This document shows, piece after piece, positions 46,401-57,937 of a stretch of 64,000 nucleotides of DNA. Position 1 is the first letter of the stretch, and the number at the start of each line of letters is the position of its first letter. The notes under the pieces were generated by a model. That model was not told the origin of the DNA. It was given only the letters and a program-made list of their open reading frames with translations, and made no database searches. Source of the stretch: Phaseolus vulgaris (taxonomy: Eukaryota > Streptophyta > Magnoliopsida > Fabales > Fabaceae); the NCBI RefSeq assembly GCF_000499845.2, contig NC_023757.2, forward strand, positions 4,312,118-4,376,117. Reading direction: 5' to 3'. The translations under genes and the position numbers were made by a program.

Positions 46401-47241
46401 GTGATGTTTGCAAACATCTTTCCAATGACCATGTATAAAGCTCAATTTGGCATAACTCAAGAAATTATTGTGGATGTATCTGAATTGATTGCTCAAAGTG
46501 GGATATCTCAAGTTAGTGTTAGAGGTATTGCAAAGCCTCTAGGTTCTCCCAATTTAATCTCTAAGTTGTGCAAGGAATTTGGAGTACAAGTCCCGAGCTA
46601 TCCAATGTGTATGATCAGGCCTTCCCATTAACAAATCATACATCTTGACTCACTGCACCAATTCAGATGACAATCATTATGCCAAGAAGAAGGACAATCA
46701 CACCAGAATATATTCAACCTCAGTTAAGATTAGAAGCTACCCTATATCACATTCAACAACAACTGGCTGCCAGGCACGAAGCCTACAGTGTCACTAGCCT
46801 TCCCACTCAGGCATTGGTTGATGTTACAATCTATGAACTATTCGGTTTTGTTGCATCTCATGTCGAATAGCATGGATCTCCTCACGAAGTTGTTGTCAAA
46901 GGTTCTGCATCTCGGTTTGATGTTGAGTTTGTAATCTCCATGTCTTGATGTACTCCAATGATGACATTTTGAACCGTAGTTTTGTTCTTTTGCATTACAG
47001 AATTGATGACATTTTTCACTGTGTTTTCACTCTTTTGCATGGCTTAGTCAATGTGAGCTTTCTGCGCTTCTAGGATCGAAGAATGCCTTATAGACTGAGA
47101 TATACTGGTTGCTTGTCTTCTGGTTGGAACTATACGATTTATGGTCCTAGGAAATTTTTACCAGGGCCCCACAAGCGTCAAATGTTCTTTCTGGATTTGG
47201 CGTTGAGTCGTTCGAGGTGGCAAATTCGAGTTTTCAGTGAT
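46401..47241 (+). pseudogene. Retroelement ORF relic, probable plant transposon-associated protein
   Basis: A plus frame at 46401-46631 reads VDVSELIAQSG...LGSPNLISKLCKEFGVQVP and stops. The pattern 'L-I-x-x-L-C-x-x-x-G-V' followed by a hydrophilic tail is common in legume retroelement ORF1-like proteins. Down to 47241 further fragments and stops occur, and 47140-47240 (GGGCCCCACAAGCGTCAAATGTTCTTTCTGGATTTGGCG) looks like an LTR or leader edge. The TRIM array is inserted at 47247, and LTR-like sequence resumes at 48283. Confidence 0.4.
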
Positions 47242-47246
47242 GATAG

Positions 47247-48277
47247 TATTACGAAAGAGTGGACTTTAAGCCTAACTCAACCCCATAAAACCGGCTCAAT
47301 AAGGTGAGGTTTGCACTCATTTATATATTATGAAATGTCCTTATCTCTAGTCGATGTGGGATCTCCAACACACCCTCCTCACGCCGAGAGTGATAGATAG
47401 AAGCTCGTGCGTGGGACTAATATATTTTGGGTGGTCCGATAGCGGCCCGATAGCGGGTGGCACGATAGGCCCAACAAATTAGGATAGGCTCAAAATAGCT
47501 CTGATACCATATTACGAAGTGGACTTTAAGCCTAACTCAACCCCATAAAACCGGCTCATAGGGTTGAGGTTTGCACCCACTTATATACAACGAAAGGCTC
47601 TAATCTCTAGTCGATGTGGGATCTCCAACACACCCCCCTCACGTCGAGAGTGATAGATAGAAGCTCGTGCGTGGGACTATATATTTTGGATGGTCCGATA
47701 GCGGCCCGATAGCGGGTGGCACGATAGGCCCAACAAATACTCACTAGGATAGGCTCGAAATGGCTCTGATACCATATTAAGAAAGAGTGGACTTTAAGCC
47801 TAACTCAACCCCATAAAACTGGCTCAATGGAGTGAGGTTTGCACCCATTTATATATTATGAAATGTCCTTATCTCTAGTCGATGTGGGATCTCCAACACA
47901 CCCTCCTCACGCCGAGAGTGATAGATAGAAGCTCGTGCGTGGGACTAATATATTTTGGGTGGTCCGATAGCGGCCCGATAGCGGGTGGCACGATAGGCCC
48001 AACAAATTAGGATAGGCTCAAAATAGCTCTGATACCATATTACGAAGTGGACTTTAAGCCTAACTCAACCCCATAAAACCGGCTCATAGGGTTGAGGTTT
48101 GCACCCACTTATATACAACGAAAGGCTCTAATCTCTAGTCGATGTGGGATCTCCAACACACCCCCCTCACGCCGAGAGTGATAGATAGAAGCTCGTGCGT
48201 GGGACTATATATTTTGGGTGGTCCGATAGCGGCCCGATAGCGAGTGACACGATAGACCCAACAAATACTCGCTAGGA
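47247..48277 (-). mobile_element. TRIM array: four LTRs and four internal segments in tandem
   Basis: Read on the minus strand, each LTR runs TGTTGGAGATCCCACATCGACTAGAGAT... to ...GGCTTAAAGTCCACTTCGTAATA. On window coordinates the LTRs are 47247-47370, 47510-47630, 47775-47898 and 48038-48158. Each of the three complete internal segments (about 140 bases) has a polypurine tract (complement of CACCCCCCTCAC or CACCCTCCTCAC) next to one LTR and the PBS TGGTATCAGAGC next to the other (complements at 47498-47509, 47763-47774, 48026-48037). The fourth internal segment is cut at about 48277. This is a textbook miniature LTR element without coding capacity, in a concatemer. Confidence 0.85.
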
Positions 48278-48282
48278 GATAG

Positions 48283-48626
48283 ATCTTTGTCTTGAAGGAT
48301 TGTCGAACTTTACTAATAAAGTAAAGTAGAAGTTTACCTACAGAAGACTCTCTGACACTCAATTTAATAAGAGTATAATAATATCTTAGTATTAATTGAG
48401 TATCAAATATGAGTGAGTGAGAAATACTTCCTGTGATTCTATTTATAGACTTGAGAGAGATATGTCGTGTACTAGTAATCACTTTTGTTATAAATATTAT
48501 TGTCGAACTTCGCGACCATGATGTGGTGGTTATAACCATTTAGAGAAGTTACCAGCAAAAAATATGATTATCCACAGGTGATTAATATTCATAATGTTAA
48601 TATATATTAATTGTTTCGCCTATCTA
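48283..48626. other. LTR-like remnant to the right of the TRIM array
   Basis: Contains ATTCTATTTATAGACTTGAGAG (about 48437), similar to the promoter-like piece near 18150. It plausibly belongs to the outer retroelement interrupted by the TRIM array. Boundaries not resolved. Confidence 0.35.
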
Positions 48627-48969
48627 CACTACTAGAAAATCATTAAATACAAAATAATTTTAGAGACAAAAAATAATTAGTTGTTATATTGACTAAATTA
48701 AATATTATTTTAGAGACTAAAAAAATATTGGTATCTAAATTAGTTTCTAAATTGATATCTAATTAGTTACTAAGGTATTAGATACCAACTTTAGAATCTA
48801 AATATCTGGTGGCTAAAACCTAAGCAACTAATTAGATAGCAATTTCGAAACTATTTATCAATAATAGAAACTAATTTAGATATCAATAATTTTTTTAGAC
48901 TCTAAAATAATATTTATTTTAATCAATATACCAACTAATTAATTTTTATTTAATAATTTTTTAGTAGTG
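48627..48969. mobile_element. CACTA-type MITE with both ends
   Basis: Starts CACTACTAGAAAATCATTAAATAC and ends TTTAATAATTTTTTAGTAGTG, inverted to each other. The interior is a long foldback sharing the family core (TTGATATCTAATTAGTTACTAAGG and its inverse). No clear 3-bp target duplication. Non-coding. Confidence 0.65.
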
Positions 48970-50299
48970 TGGTACAATTTTGTTATCACAAACTATAGAA
49001 AAATAATTTATTTATAATGATATGAGTTGAGAACCGTAATAATAATTAAACTTATAATGATAATAATAATAGTAATAATAATAATAGTAATAATAATAAT
49101 ATATGGACCGAACAGAAGTAGAGAATTGGCGAGAAATCAGTAGTTAAGAGTTATCTCATACATGTATGGCCATGGTTATGTATACATGCCATTGCATTAA
49201 ATATAAAATTCAATGTTAACTTGGACACATCCAATTATGATAATCTTATACTAACGACTATATAATTGGGGTTTAGGACTTTATAAAGTAAACATGTAGA
49301 TATTAATTTATTTTAAAAGTAATACTACGACTGTTATCTTTTTTTTATTGTTTAAAATTTAATGCTTGAGATTAATTATTCCTTACAATCATTAGATTTT
49401 AAGAAAATAAATGGTAAAAATATGAATATTTTTAAAAAATAGAGAGAAAACGGATCAAGGCCTTTTTCACATGGAACAAATTAAATTGATATTTCAATTT
49501 TCCCTATTTTTTAGTGACAGGTGGGGCAAGGCCCCAAGAAAATACAACCTATATTTAAGTAATAGGTGGTTATTATATTTTAAGAATATTATTTAATATA
49601 ATAAAAGAAGAAGATCCAACTCCAATATATAAAAAAAGTACATTTCTCATGCAAATTATATATATAAAAGTTTATGATTTCAAAACACTGATAACAAACT
49701 ATACTGGAAATCTTATGACCATAATAAACTTATTTGAAGTTACTTTAGATTTATTGTGTTTTGTTGTTTTGATTTGGTTGAGTGTAATTATAATATTTAA
49801 GGACATAACAATTGTTTTTTAAAGATGAGGCCGAAGTAAATGACTAAAAATCAACCAATAATAAGGTTTTAATATAATAAAGTTGAAACATTCTTAAAAT
49901 ATGTTTTATTTATTTCATTCTTTCTCTGTTGATAAAATAAACATTTATTCAAGTAAAAATTCGCTATTGAATGAAAATGCAACATTACTTTCAAACTCTT
50001 CCTATTTATCCTATAAATATTTCACAATGTGTTAGCAGAATGAAAAATTATGGGAACATAACACTTACTTTAGCATAACCATTTTAGATCGACAAAGATT
50101 TAATTAGTACTAATTAAGTACATATAGGCACAGAAGTTCTGCCTCCTTTAATTAAACACATTTTAGATCTACATGGACACACAAAGTTCATCTCGAAACA
50201 GAAGGAAATTAAAAGATATAGATGTAGAAAATGATCAACAGCTAGTTAAATATAACTAAGTGACACCTAATTAAGTTAACTTGCTCCAATTCTCTCCCA
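48970..50299. other. Intergenic, downstream of CRC-like gene
   Basis: AT-rich with an AATAAT/AATAGT triplet run at about 49055-49100. No gene or RNA recognised. Confidence 0.45.
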
Positions 50300-50750
50300 T
50301 CATGTCATTGCTCCATCAATCTGTCTGCATAAACCAGTTAATGAAAATTAACACATAATTAATAATCTTGGTGAAGTAAGAAACTAATGATAGCTTAAAT
50401 TATTCATTTAGTTAAACAAATGTTATCTTTTAAAATTTATATTTCAAAAACATTCTCATTAGTTTTTATGTTTTGCTAATATTACATGAATTTAGAGAAC
50501 AGGGACTAAAAACAAATTAAAAATGGTATTTATAGAGACTAAAAGCAACTAAAATGATACCTGTAAAAACAAAAATATAAGAATCAAAAGATAAAGCTAA
50601 TAGAATTGTAAAAGACTGAATAAATTATTAAACTTTAGTAATATATAAGGATAAGGAATTCTCACATTAACTTTACTTGCAGAAACTGAGCTGGTTGGTG
50701 AATTTGGAATGAACCTTGCCCACTGTTAATTATGCAGCACAAGAAATTAG

Positions 50751-50785
<35 letters not shown>

Positions 50786-52354
50786 AGTTTCAAGAAACAT
50801 TAAGCTAGTTATAAGCATGCGCAGTGCTAACCCTAAAGCCTAAACTGAGCGTTGGAAGAAAAAATAATTACATTTTTGGCTGCAGCGCTGAAAGCTTCTC
50901 GATGTGGGATCTCAGGGTTCGCTGCTTTGATGCGCTGTATCTCCTCTCTGACATGCACAGAAAAACCAACCAACTTGTAAATGTTATACAACGAGTCTGA
51001 GTATTCATTTGGAAACACTAGTTTAAGTTGATATGAAAATGACTTATGATGACCTTTTTAAATATATATTTCTAATAAGCCTTTTCAGAAATGATTATGT
51101 GCTTCATAACAGTCAAACTTATGAATAAAGTTAGATTTCATGATAACCAATAGAAGGGAAAAAAAAAACTCAGTTAAACTGTTTAGGGTATAAGAGAGAA
51201 TGCAAAAGTGCAGCGTGTGGTGATGGTGTGGGTGGGTTGTGTTTGTGATAGCAAAAGACAAAAAAAGTACACTTCTCTTTTGCACTTACTTCATGAAACG
51301 ATTGTAAGCAGATGGGAGACGGTGCTTTTTCTCAGGTGCTGCCAAAGAAAAAAAAAAACAAGAACACATAACATGGTTGGAATTGAGAAAAACACATCAT
51401 ATGATTATGTAAGTGTCATGTTATATTTGTTTGGAGAGGGTTCTGAAAAGGGTTGTTCGATCTATGGTAACTACGTACGTTTCACAACAAAAGATGCTGC
51501 TTTTGGGGACACTGACTCGTTGGATGTGGTTGGTGAGGAAGATGAAGACGATGCTTGTCCCTTTTTGGCATTACTGTAAAACCCCTGCTGGAAACAAAAC
51601 AGATGGTGCTTACATACTCTCACTTTTTCTTTAACCAAACAATCACTCTACTATTGATCTCAAAGAAAAACCTATACACACGCACAAATATAGCATAACA
51701 AGAAGAACAAAACTGAAACAGAAGTATTAAATAGTGTAGAATGTACATGGTTGTTCATGAATTGATATTAATATTTAATTCTGAGGGTACACAACCTGGA
51801 GACTGAGGGTGTGATCAATGCTTTGGTTTTGAGAATTAGGGGGTCTGGTGCTCAGAAAGGAGAGGTTGCTGCAGTGGCCACACTTCACTGTTACAGTGTC
51901 TAACAGCCTCTTGCATGGAATACCAACCTACACAAACATCAACATGACCCTACATGTAAATATTTCTAGTCCCCTCTTTCAATTTTAGGAAACATTGTTT
52001 TTCTTAATGTACTTCTGAGTACTGCTTGTACTCCTTCTTTTAACAAATTAGTTTTCCTCATAAAATGTTTCACAATCATTTTCCAATAGGTATATACAAA
52101 TGGTCTCACAGACCTTGATGTTGAAACGAAATCATATTTGCTGACCCTTTTCAAAACCTTGGATATGTATTTGTATCATACATAGAAGTTGTATATAAAA
52201 TAAATAAGAGCATGAGTGATGGTTGATGTGTTATTTTTGCAGTGTTTAAAGATGAAGTTACCGCGAGGACAGTGTTGCAGAAGTTGCAACGAACGTAGCA
52301 GAGGTGTTCAGATGGTGGAACCAGGTCCATGGTGAGTTTGTCGTCGTGGTTCAT
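50300..52354 (-). CDS. CRC: CRABS CLAW-like YABBY transcription factor
   Basis: Minus-strand exons, in transcript order: 52354-52262, 51927-51796, 51587-51479, 51338-51290, 50947-50872, 50722-50666, and a short last exon 50320-50300 (IDGAMT, stop). Phases agree throughout; total 178 aa against about 181 for Arabidopsis CRC. The start MNHDDKLTM at 52354 is the first ATG in frame. The C2C2 zinc finger uses C23, C26, C47 and C50. A Ser-rich linker follows. The YABBY helix-loop-helix (HMG-like) domain is at about 117-157 ([20 protein letters not shown]...[13 protein letters not shown]). EHLCYVRC and the exon structure favour CRC over INO or the FIL/YAB clades. CRC acts in the nucleus in carpel polarity, floral determinacy and nectary formation. 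The last exon is the weak point: a second AG four bases earlier would give a two-residue end (TD), and reading through the 50666 donor gives a longer tail. Confidence 0.88.
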
Positions 52355-52471
52355 ATTTCGAAGGAACAAAGGGTTAGGAGGAGAAGCGTGAAAGAGAGTA
52401 AGTAGGTTTAGCAGAGGGAGGAAAATGTTGCAGTTGTAGGGTTTAAGATAGCAACTTGAAAGGGTCAGTGG

Positions 52472-52484
52472 GTGATATATAGGA
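52472..52484 (-). promoter_or_regulatory. Candidate TATA box of the CRC-like gene
   Basis: The minus strand reads CCTATATATCACC about 120 bases upstream of the start codon at 52354, a suitable distance for a plant core promoter. Seen by motif only. Confidence 0.45.
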
Positions 52485-52515
52485 ATAGGAATTGGAAGAT
52501 ATATAGATAGATGAA

Positions 52516-52556
52516 GTTGTGTTGTGCTGTGCTGTGTTGTGTTGTGTTGTGTTGTG
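52516..52556. repeat. (GTTGT)n microsatellite upstream of the CRC-like gene
   Basis: About eight units of GTTGT/GCTGT, just upstream of the candidate TATA box on the minus strand. Likely polymorphic in length. Confidence 0.7.
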
Positions 52557-53317
52557 GGGTAGCGTCAAAAAGAAGAGTAGTTTTACCACTTGGTCTTGTA
52601 GTAGTACAATTTGCTGCAGCATTATATTGCACGCTTTGTTTGCAGACATGACCTGCACCGAGCACTGACACTAATTAACCATCTACAATCGCCAAAATAT
52701 CGTTACTTTATCTCACACACATATATATATACATGTATATATATATATATATCTACACTCAGTAACATGAGCTACACAAAATCCTATTTCAAATACAACT
52801 TATCTGATTCTGTTAATCATCAATGTACCTTGATGTGGATAATCAAGTTTTGTTCTTTATGTGGCTTTTCCATTAATGAAAACAAAAACAGTAACTTTTA
52901 GCTAAATTTTAACAAGTTTATTGAGTCTCTTAATCATCAATGCCTTTATTGTTAGTTTAAGTTTATAGGGGCATTCAGTCTTTAGGTTTTGCTATCTATG
53001 AATCTGCATAGATTTAAGAAATTTACTATTTCATTAGCATGAGTCATTTTGTATGCATGTATAGTTTTTGTAGAAAGAAAACTTGAGTATCTGTGTTATT
53101 ATCTTACAATCACATTGGAAATTTTAGAGAGAAAATGGTGGTTTGTTTTGCTTCACATCTAATGCAAATGATGTAATGTGTTCAGTTCGAATGTTTGCAA
53201 CAAGTGGCATATGGCTTCAGTTTATAATCAATGAAAAATGAAATTATGTTTATGTTAAAATATAGAGACTAATTAAAAATGTAATTAATTTTTTATAGGA
53301 ATTAAAATTGAATTTGA
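52557..53317. other. Upstream region of the CRC-like gene, no other gene
   Basis: Includes a (TA)n run at about 52723-52752. No open frame with recognisable content. Confidence 0.4.
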
Positions 53318-53495
53318 TGAGATCTTTTGAAGAACAAAAAGCATGTTTTATCCTAATCTTTAAATAACATATTCATAAACTATATGTGTATTTAAGTGAT
53401 TATTTGCAAATTTAATTTTTAATAGATTTGGTTTCATAAAATTAAATTAAATTAAATTATATTTGATTTATAAATGAAGTGATTTATGCTTAAAA
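53318..53495. repeat. Dispersed direct repeat, copy 1
   Basis: GAGATCTTTTGAAGAACAAAAAGCATGTTTTATCC... through GTGATTATTTGCAAATTTAATTT...TTCATAAAATTAAATTAAAT...GAAGTGATTTATGCTTA matches 55368-55548 in the same orientation, about 2.05 kb away. Confidence 0.55.
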
Positions 53496-55367
53496 TTTTT
53501 AATTATATTTTTTTTACTGAAAATTGAGATGGATTTGATTTTTATTTTCTAAAATTTATAAACATATTTTTTTTAGTATTTTCAATAATTTTTAAGAAAT
53601 AAAATTATGTTTTTAAATTTGAGACATCAAAATATTTTTTCAAAGGATTTACTTTAATTTGAGAAACTAAAATCATAACTATTTTTTTTTTTAAAAAGTG
53701 ATAAAATCTAGGATTACTTTAATCCAATAAAGAAAAAGAAATCAATAAACAAAGGAAAAAAATTGTTTTTTATTAGTTGACCATAATCTCATTATGGCAC
53801 TTGGTGGTAACATTTCGCTAAAAGTTATCCTCCGTTTCTTTGTATCTCTCATTTCTTTTCATTTTAAAATAATATATATAATTTTTTTAGTTATACCCTT
53901 CATTTAATTAATAGGAAGAAAGAAAAATTAGTTACGATATTGAAATAAAAAAACTGAAAGAAGTATATATATATAAGGAGTAACTCATTTAAAAATAAAA
54001 ATAAAAAATTAAATATTTTTTCTAATTGTTTTGTGAAAACACTACTATCACTAGAAGAAAATAGATGAGCATAACTAAAAGCATCTCATTTTAATAGTAT
54101 CGGATTTGCATCGCAGTAATCTAATATTATAAATATTAATTCACTAGGGTCGATTGTTAAAGACTGATTAGCGTCAGCTGATTTACTATAAATTTTTAAA
54201 TTAATTTTTAATTAAAATAAGTTAATATCAGCAAAGTCGACATTAATATATTTTTTATTTTAAAATTTATTTAATTTAGTATTGACTAAATCAATACTAA
54301 ATAAAATTTATTTTTAATCTGTACCAGTTTATCAACTCAGCCATTTTAAATTGAAAAAGTTTCTCATATAAGAACGTCTTTATTTTCAACAAAATTAAAT
54401 ACAAACAAAAAATTAGAAAAAAATTATAGGATGAAGAATATCATTGTGGATTAGGAGATAAATATAAACGAAGGAACTGAGTGTAAATGAAGAAGATCAA
54501 AATATGAGTATAAAGAAGATGCACGTGGATGAAGAAAATGAGTGTGCAAAGATTATATAAAAGTGAGAGAAAAAACTATGAATGGAAAGATTTCTCATAT
54601 CTTTAAAGTTGAATTTTTAGATTAAAAAATAATATATGATTCTTGTTCATTATCTAAAGAGATTTCTAACACATAAATTACCTTTGACCAACTTAAATAA
54701 ATATTAAAAAATATATTATATTAGCATCAACATAGTCAACAATAACTTAAAGGGATAATAAGATAAACAAAACTATAATCAGCTTAACCGAAACTAAATT
54801 AAATAAATTTAAGTACTAAAAATAAATAAAATTAACATCAACTAAATCAAAACTATCCTTATTTATTTTAATATTTATAAGCTAAGTCAATTGATTCAAT
54901 TAAAGGAACAACTATAACTATGTATTAATTTAAATCTCTAATATGTTAAACCCTAAACCATAACAAATAACAACATCTTTAAAACAAAGAGATTTAAACA
55001 TGTTAAATAACAAATTTTTAACCGATTAAACATCTCTACATAACTTTTTGAGGTTTTAAGTAACTTCAACATATTAAAAGACAATTTCAATCCATTGAAA
55101 TTTTCTTTATCCCAACACAAAGTTATGAATAGTTAAAAAAACATTTCAAAATATTATTTTTTAATATTCATAAATTATTTACCTTCACAAACAAATAAAT
55201 AGACACAATGACACATATAAGGACATCTTTTTCAAAAGATTGATCTTTCTTTTTCAAGTGGGTTGCATACATTAAATACAAGTTTCAACTCCACTTATCT
55301 CCAACATTTTCCACTAAACCTAAACCTTAATGTCCACATTATAATATCATCCCCAAAAATTGAATTT
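53496..55367. other. Intergenic AT-rich region with possible CACTA debris
   Basis: Around 54048, CACTAGAAGAAAATAGATGAGCATAACTAAAAGCATC resembles the start of a CACTA-type element, and AACATCAACTAAATCAAAACTAT words recur to about 54860. No coding frame and no clear right end. Confidence 0.35.
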
Positions 55368-55548
55368 TGAGATCTTTTGGAGAGTAAAAAGCGCATTTCA
55401 TCCCAATTTTTAACATACTGATAAAATATATGCGTATTTGAGTGATTATTTGCAAATTTAAATTTCAATGGATTTGATTTCATAAAATTAAATTAAATCA
55501 AATTGAAGTTGATTTAGAAGTGAAGTGATTTATGCTTATCATCACCAA
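55368..55548. repeat. Dispersed direct repeat, copy 2
   Basis: Matches 53318-53495 over nearly its whole length, with numerous substitutions. The pair could be LTRs of an old element or two insertions of one repeat. Confidence 0.55.
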
Positions 55549-55914
55549 AAATTTCATCTCCACTCTTTCTACGAAAATTATACATGTACTAGTAGTTAGT
55601 TAGATCTCTTATTAAAATGGAATGTAACTTATCTAAAGTTTGTTATAGGGTCTATTAATCATTAATAAAAAGATTCAATAAAATTACCCAAAATATTAGC
55701 CAAAATAAATGGATATTTACTTATGGTACTTGAAATCAATTGAGAAAGATACAAACTTTAAAGCTTAGATAATATTTGTTAAGATTCAGATGATAATAAA
55801 CAACTAACTACAACTTATAAAATACATCTCTCACTATGAACAATGAGACTCAATTTGAATGTTTTGAGTTTAATTCATTTAGACTTTGAACCAAAACAAT
55901 AATGTTTATCACGG

Positions 55915-56665
55915 GGTCAGATAAAAGTGACTATGCTCAGCCTCGACCCCATTTTGACTAGATTATTTAATTTATTAACTAAGCTTAGTTCAGCCTTGAC
56001 CCCGTCCATACTGGATTGATAAAATTGTTGAGTATGCTCAACCTCAACCCCGACTCAGATGGATTGATAAAGTTATTGACTACGATCAACCTTGACCTTA
56101 ACTCAAATGAATTATTAAAATTGTTGATTATGTTCAACCTCGACTCTATCTCGACTAGATTGATAAAATTGTTGATTGTGCTCAACCTCAACCCTAGCTT
56201 GATTGATAAAATTGATGACTATGCTTAGCCTCGACCCCAACTCAACTAGATTGTTAAAATTGTTGATTATGATTAGCCTCGATCTTAGCTTGGTTGGATT
56301 GTTAAAATTGTGAACTATGCTAAGCCTCGACCCCAACTCTCGACTGGATTGATAAAATTGCTGACTTTGATCAGCTCGACCGTAGCTCATCTGGATTATT
56401 AAAACGATTGACTTTGATTAGCCTCGACCCCAACTAGGCTGATTGATAAAATTTATTACTGTGATCAACCTCTACCCCCAACTCAACTGGATTGTTAAAA
56501 TTGTTGAGTGTGATCAACCTTTACCCCAATTCAGTTGGATTGTCAAAATTGCTCACTGTGATCACCATCGACCCCAACTCGACTAGACTGTTAAAATTGT
56601 TGACTGTGATCAATCTCATATCCAGCTCGACTGGATTATTAAAATGTTAACTATGACCAACTTCC
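55915..56665. repeat. Tandem array, unit about 48 bp
   Basis: About 15 diverged units of the form GATTGATAAAATTGTTGACTATGCTCAACCTCGACCCCAACTCGACTG. Measured steps between units are mostly 43-51 bases. Since 48 is divisible by three, the array gives open frames on both strands (repeated INNFxNP-like peptides) that are not genes. Confidence 0.8.
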
Positions 56666-56689
56666 AGCTCGGGTGAAACATTAAAAAAC

Positions 56690-56800
56690 TTACCTTATTA
56701 GATGATATATACCAAAAATCAACCTTATTAGGTGATATCTACCAAAATCTGATCTTATTAGACAATATCTACAAAAACGAACCTTATGAGGTGGTCAACG
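56690..56800. repeat. Second tandem array, unit about 34 bp
   Basis: About three to four copies of CCTTATTAGGTGATATCTACCAAAAATCAA follow the first array directly. Confidence 0.65.
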
Positions 56801-57538
56801 TTTTCAGACAAGATCTATAAAGACTTGCCTTACCAGGTAGTACCAACCTAACTCTGTTGACATTTGTTTAAAGCCTAACACTATAAGTAAGCTCTTTTTC
56901 CTTAACTTAGACAATTATCGAGCCTTAACTTGTATGGTAATTTGAAATATGAGCAATCAATAAAACATTTAGAGCAAACGACCACAAACTGATTAAGTAA
57001 CTTAGGTCATATTAGCGATCTAATGTTTTCATGCTTAGGCATAAATTGATTAGACACAACTTACATCGTAATTTTTTTTTCATGAATAAACCTCTTCGCC
57101 TACTCTGCTAGAACTTGGAAACCGTGTACCTGGAGATCGTGTATACTGGTAGTTAGTTTTATCTCTTATTAGGAGAGAATGCAACTTATCTAAAGTCGGT
57201 TTTAGAACCTATTAATCAATAACCGGTAGATTCAATAAAACTACACAAAATCATAGTAAAGAATAGAGGGATTGTGATACTTGAAATCATTTGAGAAATA
57301 TACAAACTTTAAATATTAGACAATATTAGTTAGAATTTAGAGGATAACAAAAAACTAACTATACCTTGTAAAATATATCTCTCATTATGAAAGGAGACTC
57401 AATTTGAATGCTATCCTTCGAAATTATTTAAACTTTGAATCAGAATAATATATTTACAATTTTTTATTTTTTCAATCATGAAATTTTTTTTTTCTGCATT
57501 GTGTATAATTCTGTTTTTAAAATTCTATCACTAGTAGA

Positions 57539-57937
57539 AAATCATTAAATATAAACTAATTTTATAGACAAAAAAAATTAGTTATTATATTGACTAAATC
57601 AGATACTATTTTAGAGACTAAACAAATCATTAGTATCTAAAGTAGTTTTTATTATTAATAAATAGTTTATAATTTAATAATTAATTACTACCAAGGTTTT
57701 AGCTACTAACTATAGTACTGAAAAGTACTGAAAAATTAATGGTAACTGAAATCTAGGTAGCTAATTAAATACAAATTTAAAAATTATTTTAATAATAAAA
57801 ACTACTTAAAATACAAATAATTTTTTATCTCTATAATCTAATTTAAATAATATAGTAACTTTTTATTTATTTATTTTCGGTAACTCATTATTTTTATAGT
57901 TTTTAAAATTGATTTTAATTGAATGATGTTCATAGTG
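57539..57937. mobile_element. CACTA-type MITE
   Basis: Starts CACTAGTAGAAAATCATTAAATATAAACTAATTTTATAGAC and ends GATTTTAATTGAATGATGTTCATAGTG. Foldback interior with the family core; about 400 bases, non-coding. Confidence 0.55.

Larger units (their letters stand above)
55585..57458. mobile_element. LTR-like direct repeats enclosing tandem arrays (non-autonomous element)
   Basis: 55585-55911 and 57140-57458 are alignable along their length in the same orientation. Shared words are GGTAGTTAGTT/AGTAGTTAGTT, ATCTCTTATTA, AACTTATCTAAAGT, TACTTGAAATCA, ACAAACTTTAAA and GAGACTCAATTTGAATG. Both begin TGTA and end in CA. Between them lie two tandem arrays and no coding region. This fits a large non-autonomous LTR element, but PBS, PPT and target duplication were not identified, so segmental duplication is an alternative. 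Confidence 0.5.

Noticed and set aside
47247..48277. Cassandra-type TRIM with 5S rRNA in the LTR
   Set aside because: No 5S-like Pol III sequence was seen in these LTRs; the match is to another TRIM family.
51208..51634. Plus-strand open frames over the CRC exons
   Set aside because: Antisense shadows of CRC exons 3 and 4.
55985..56390. Open frames on both strands in the 48-bp array
   Set aside because: By-products of a tandem repeat whose unit length is a multiple of three; low-complexity peptides.
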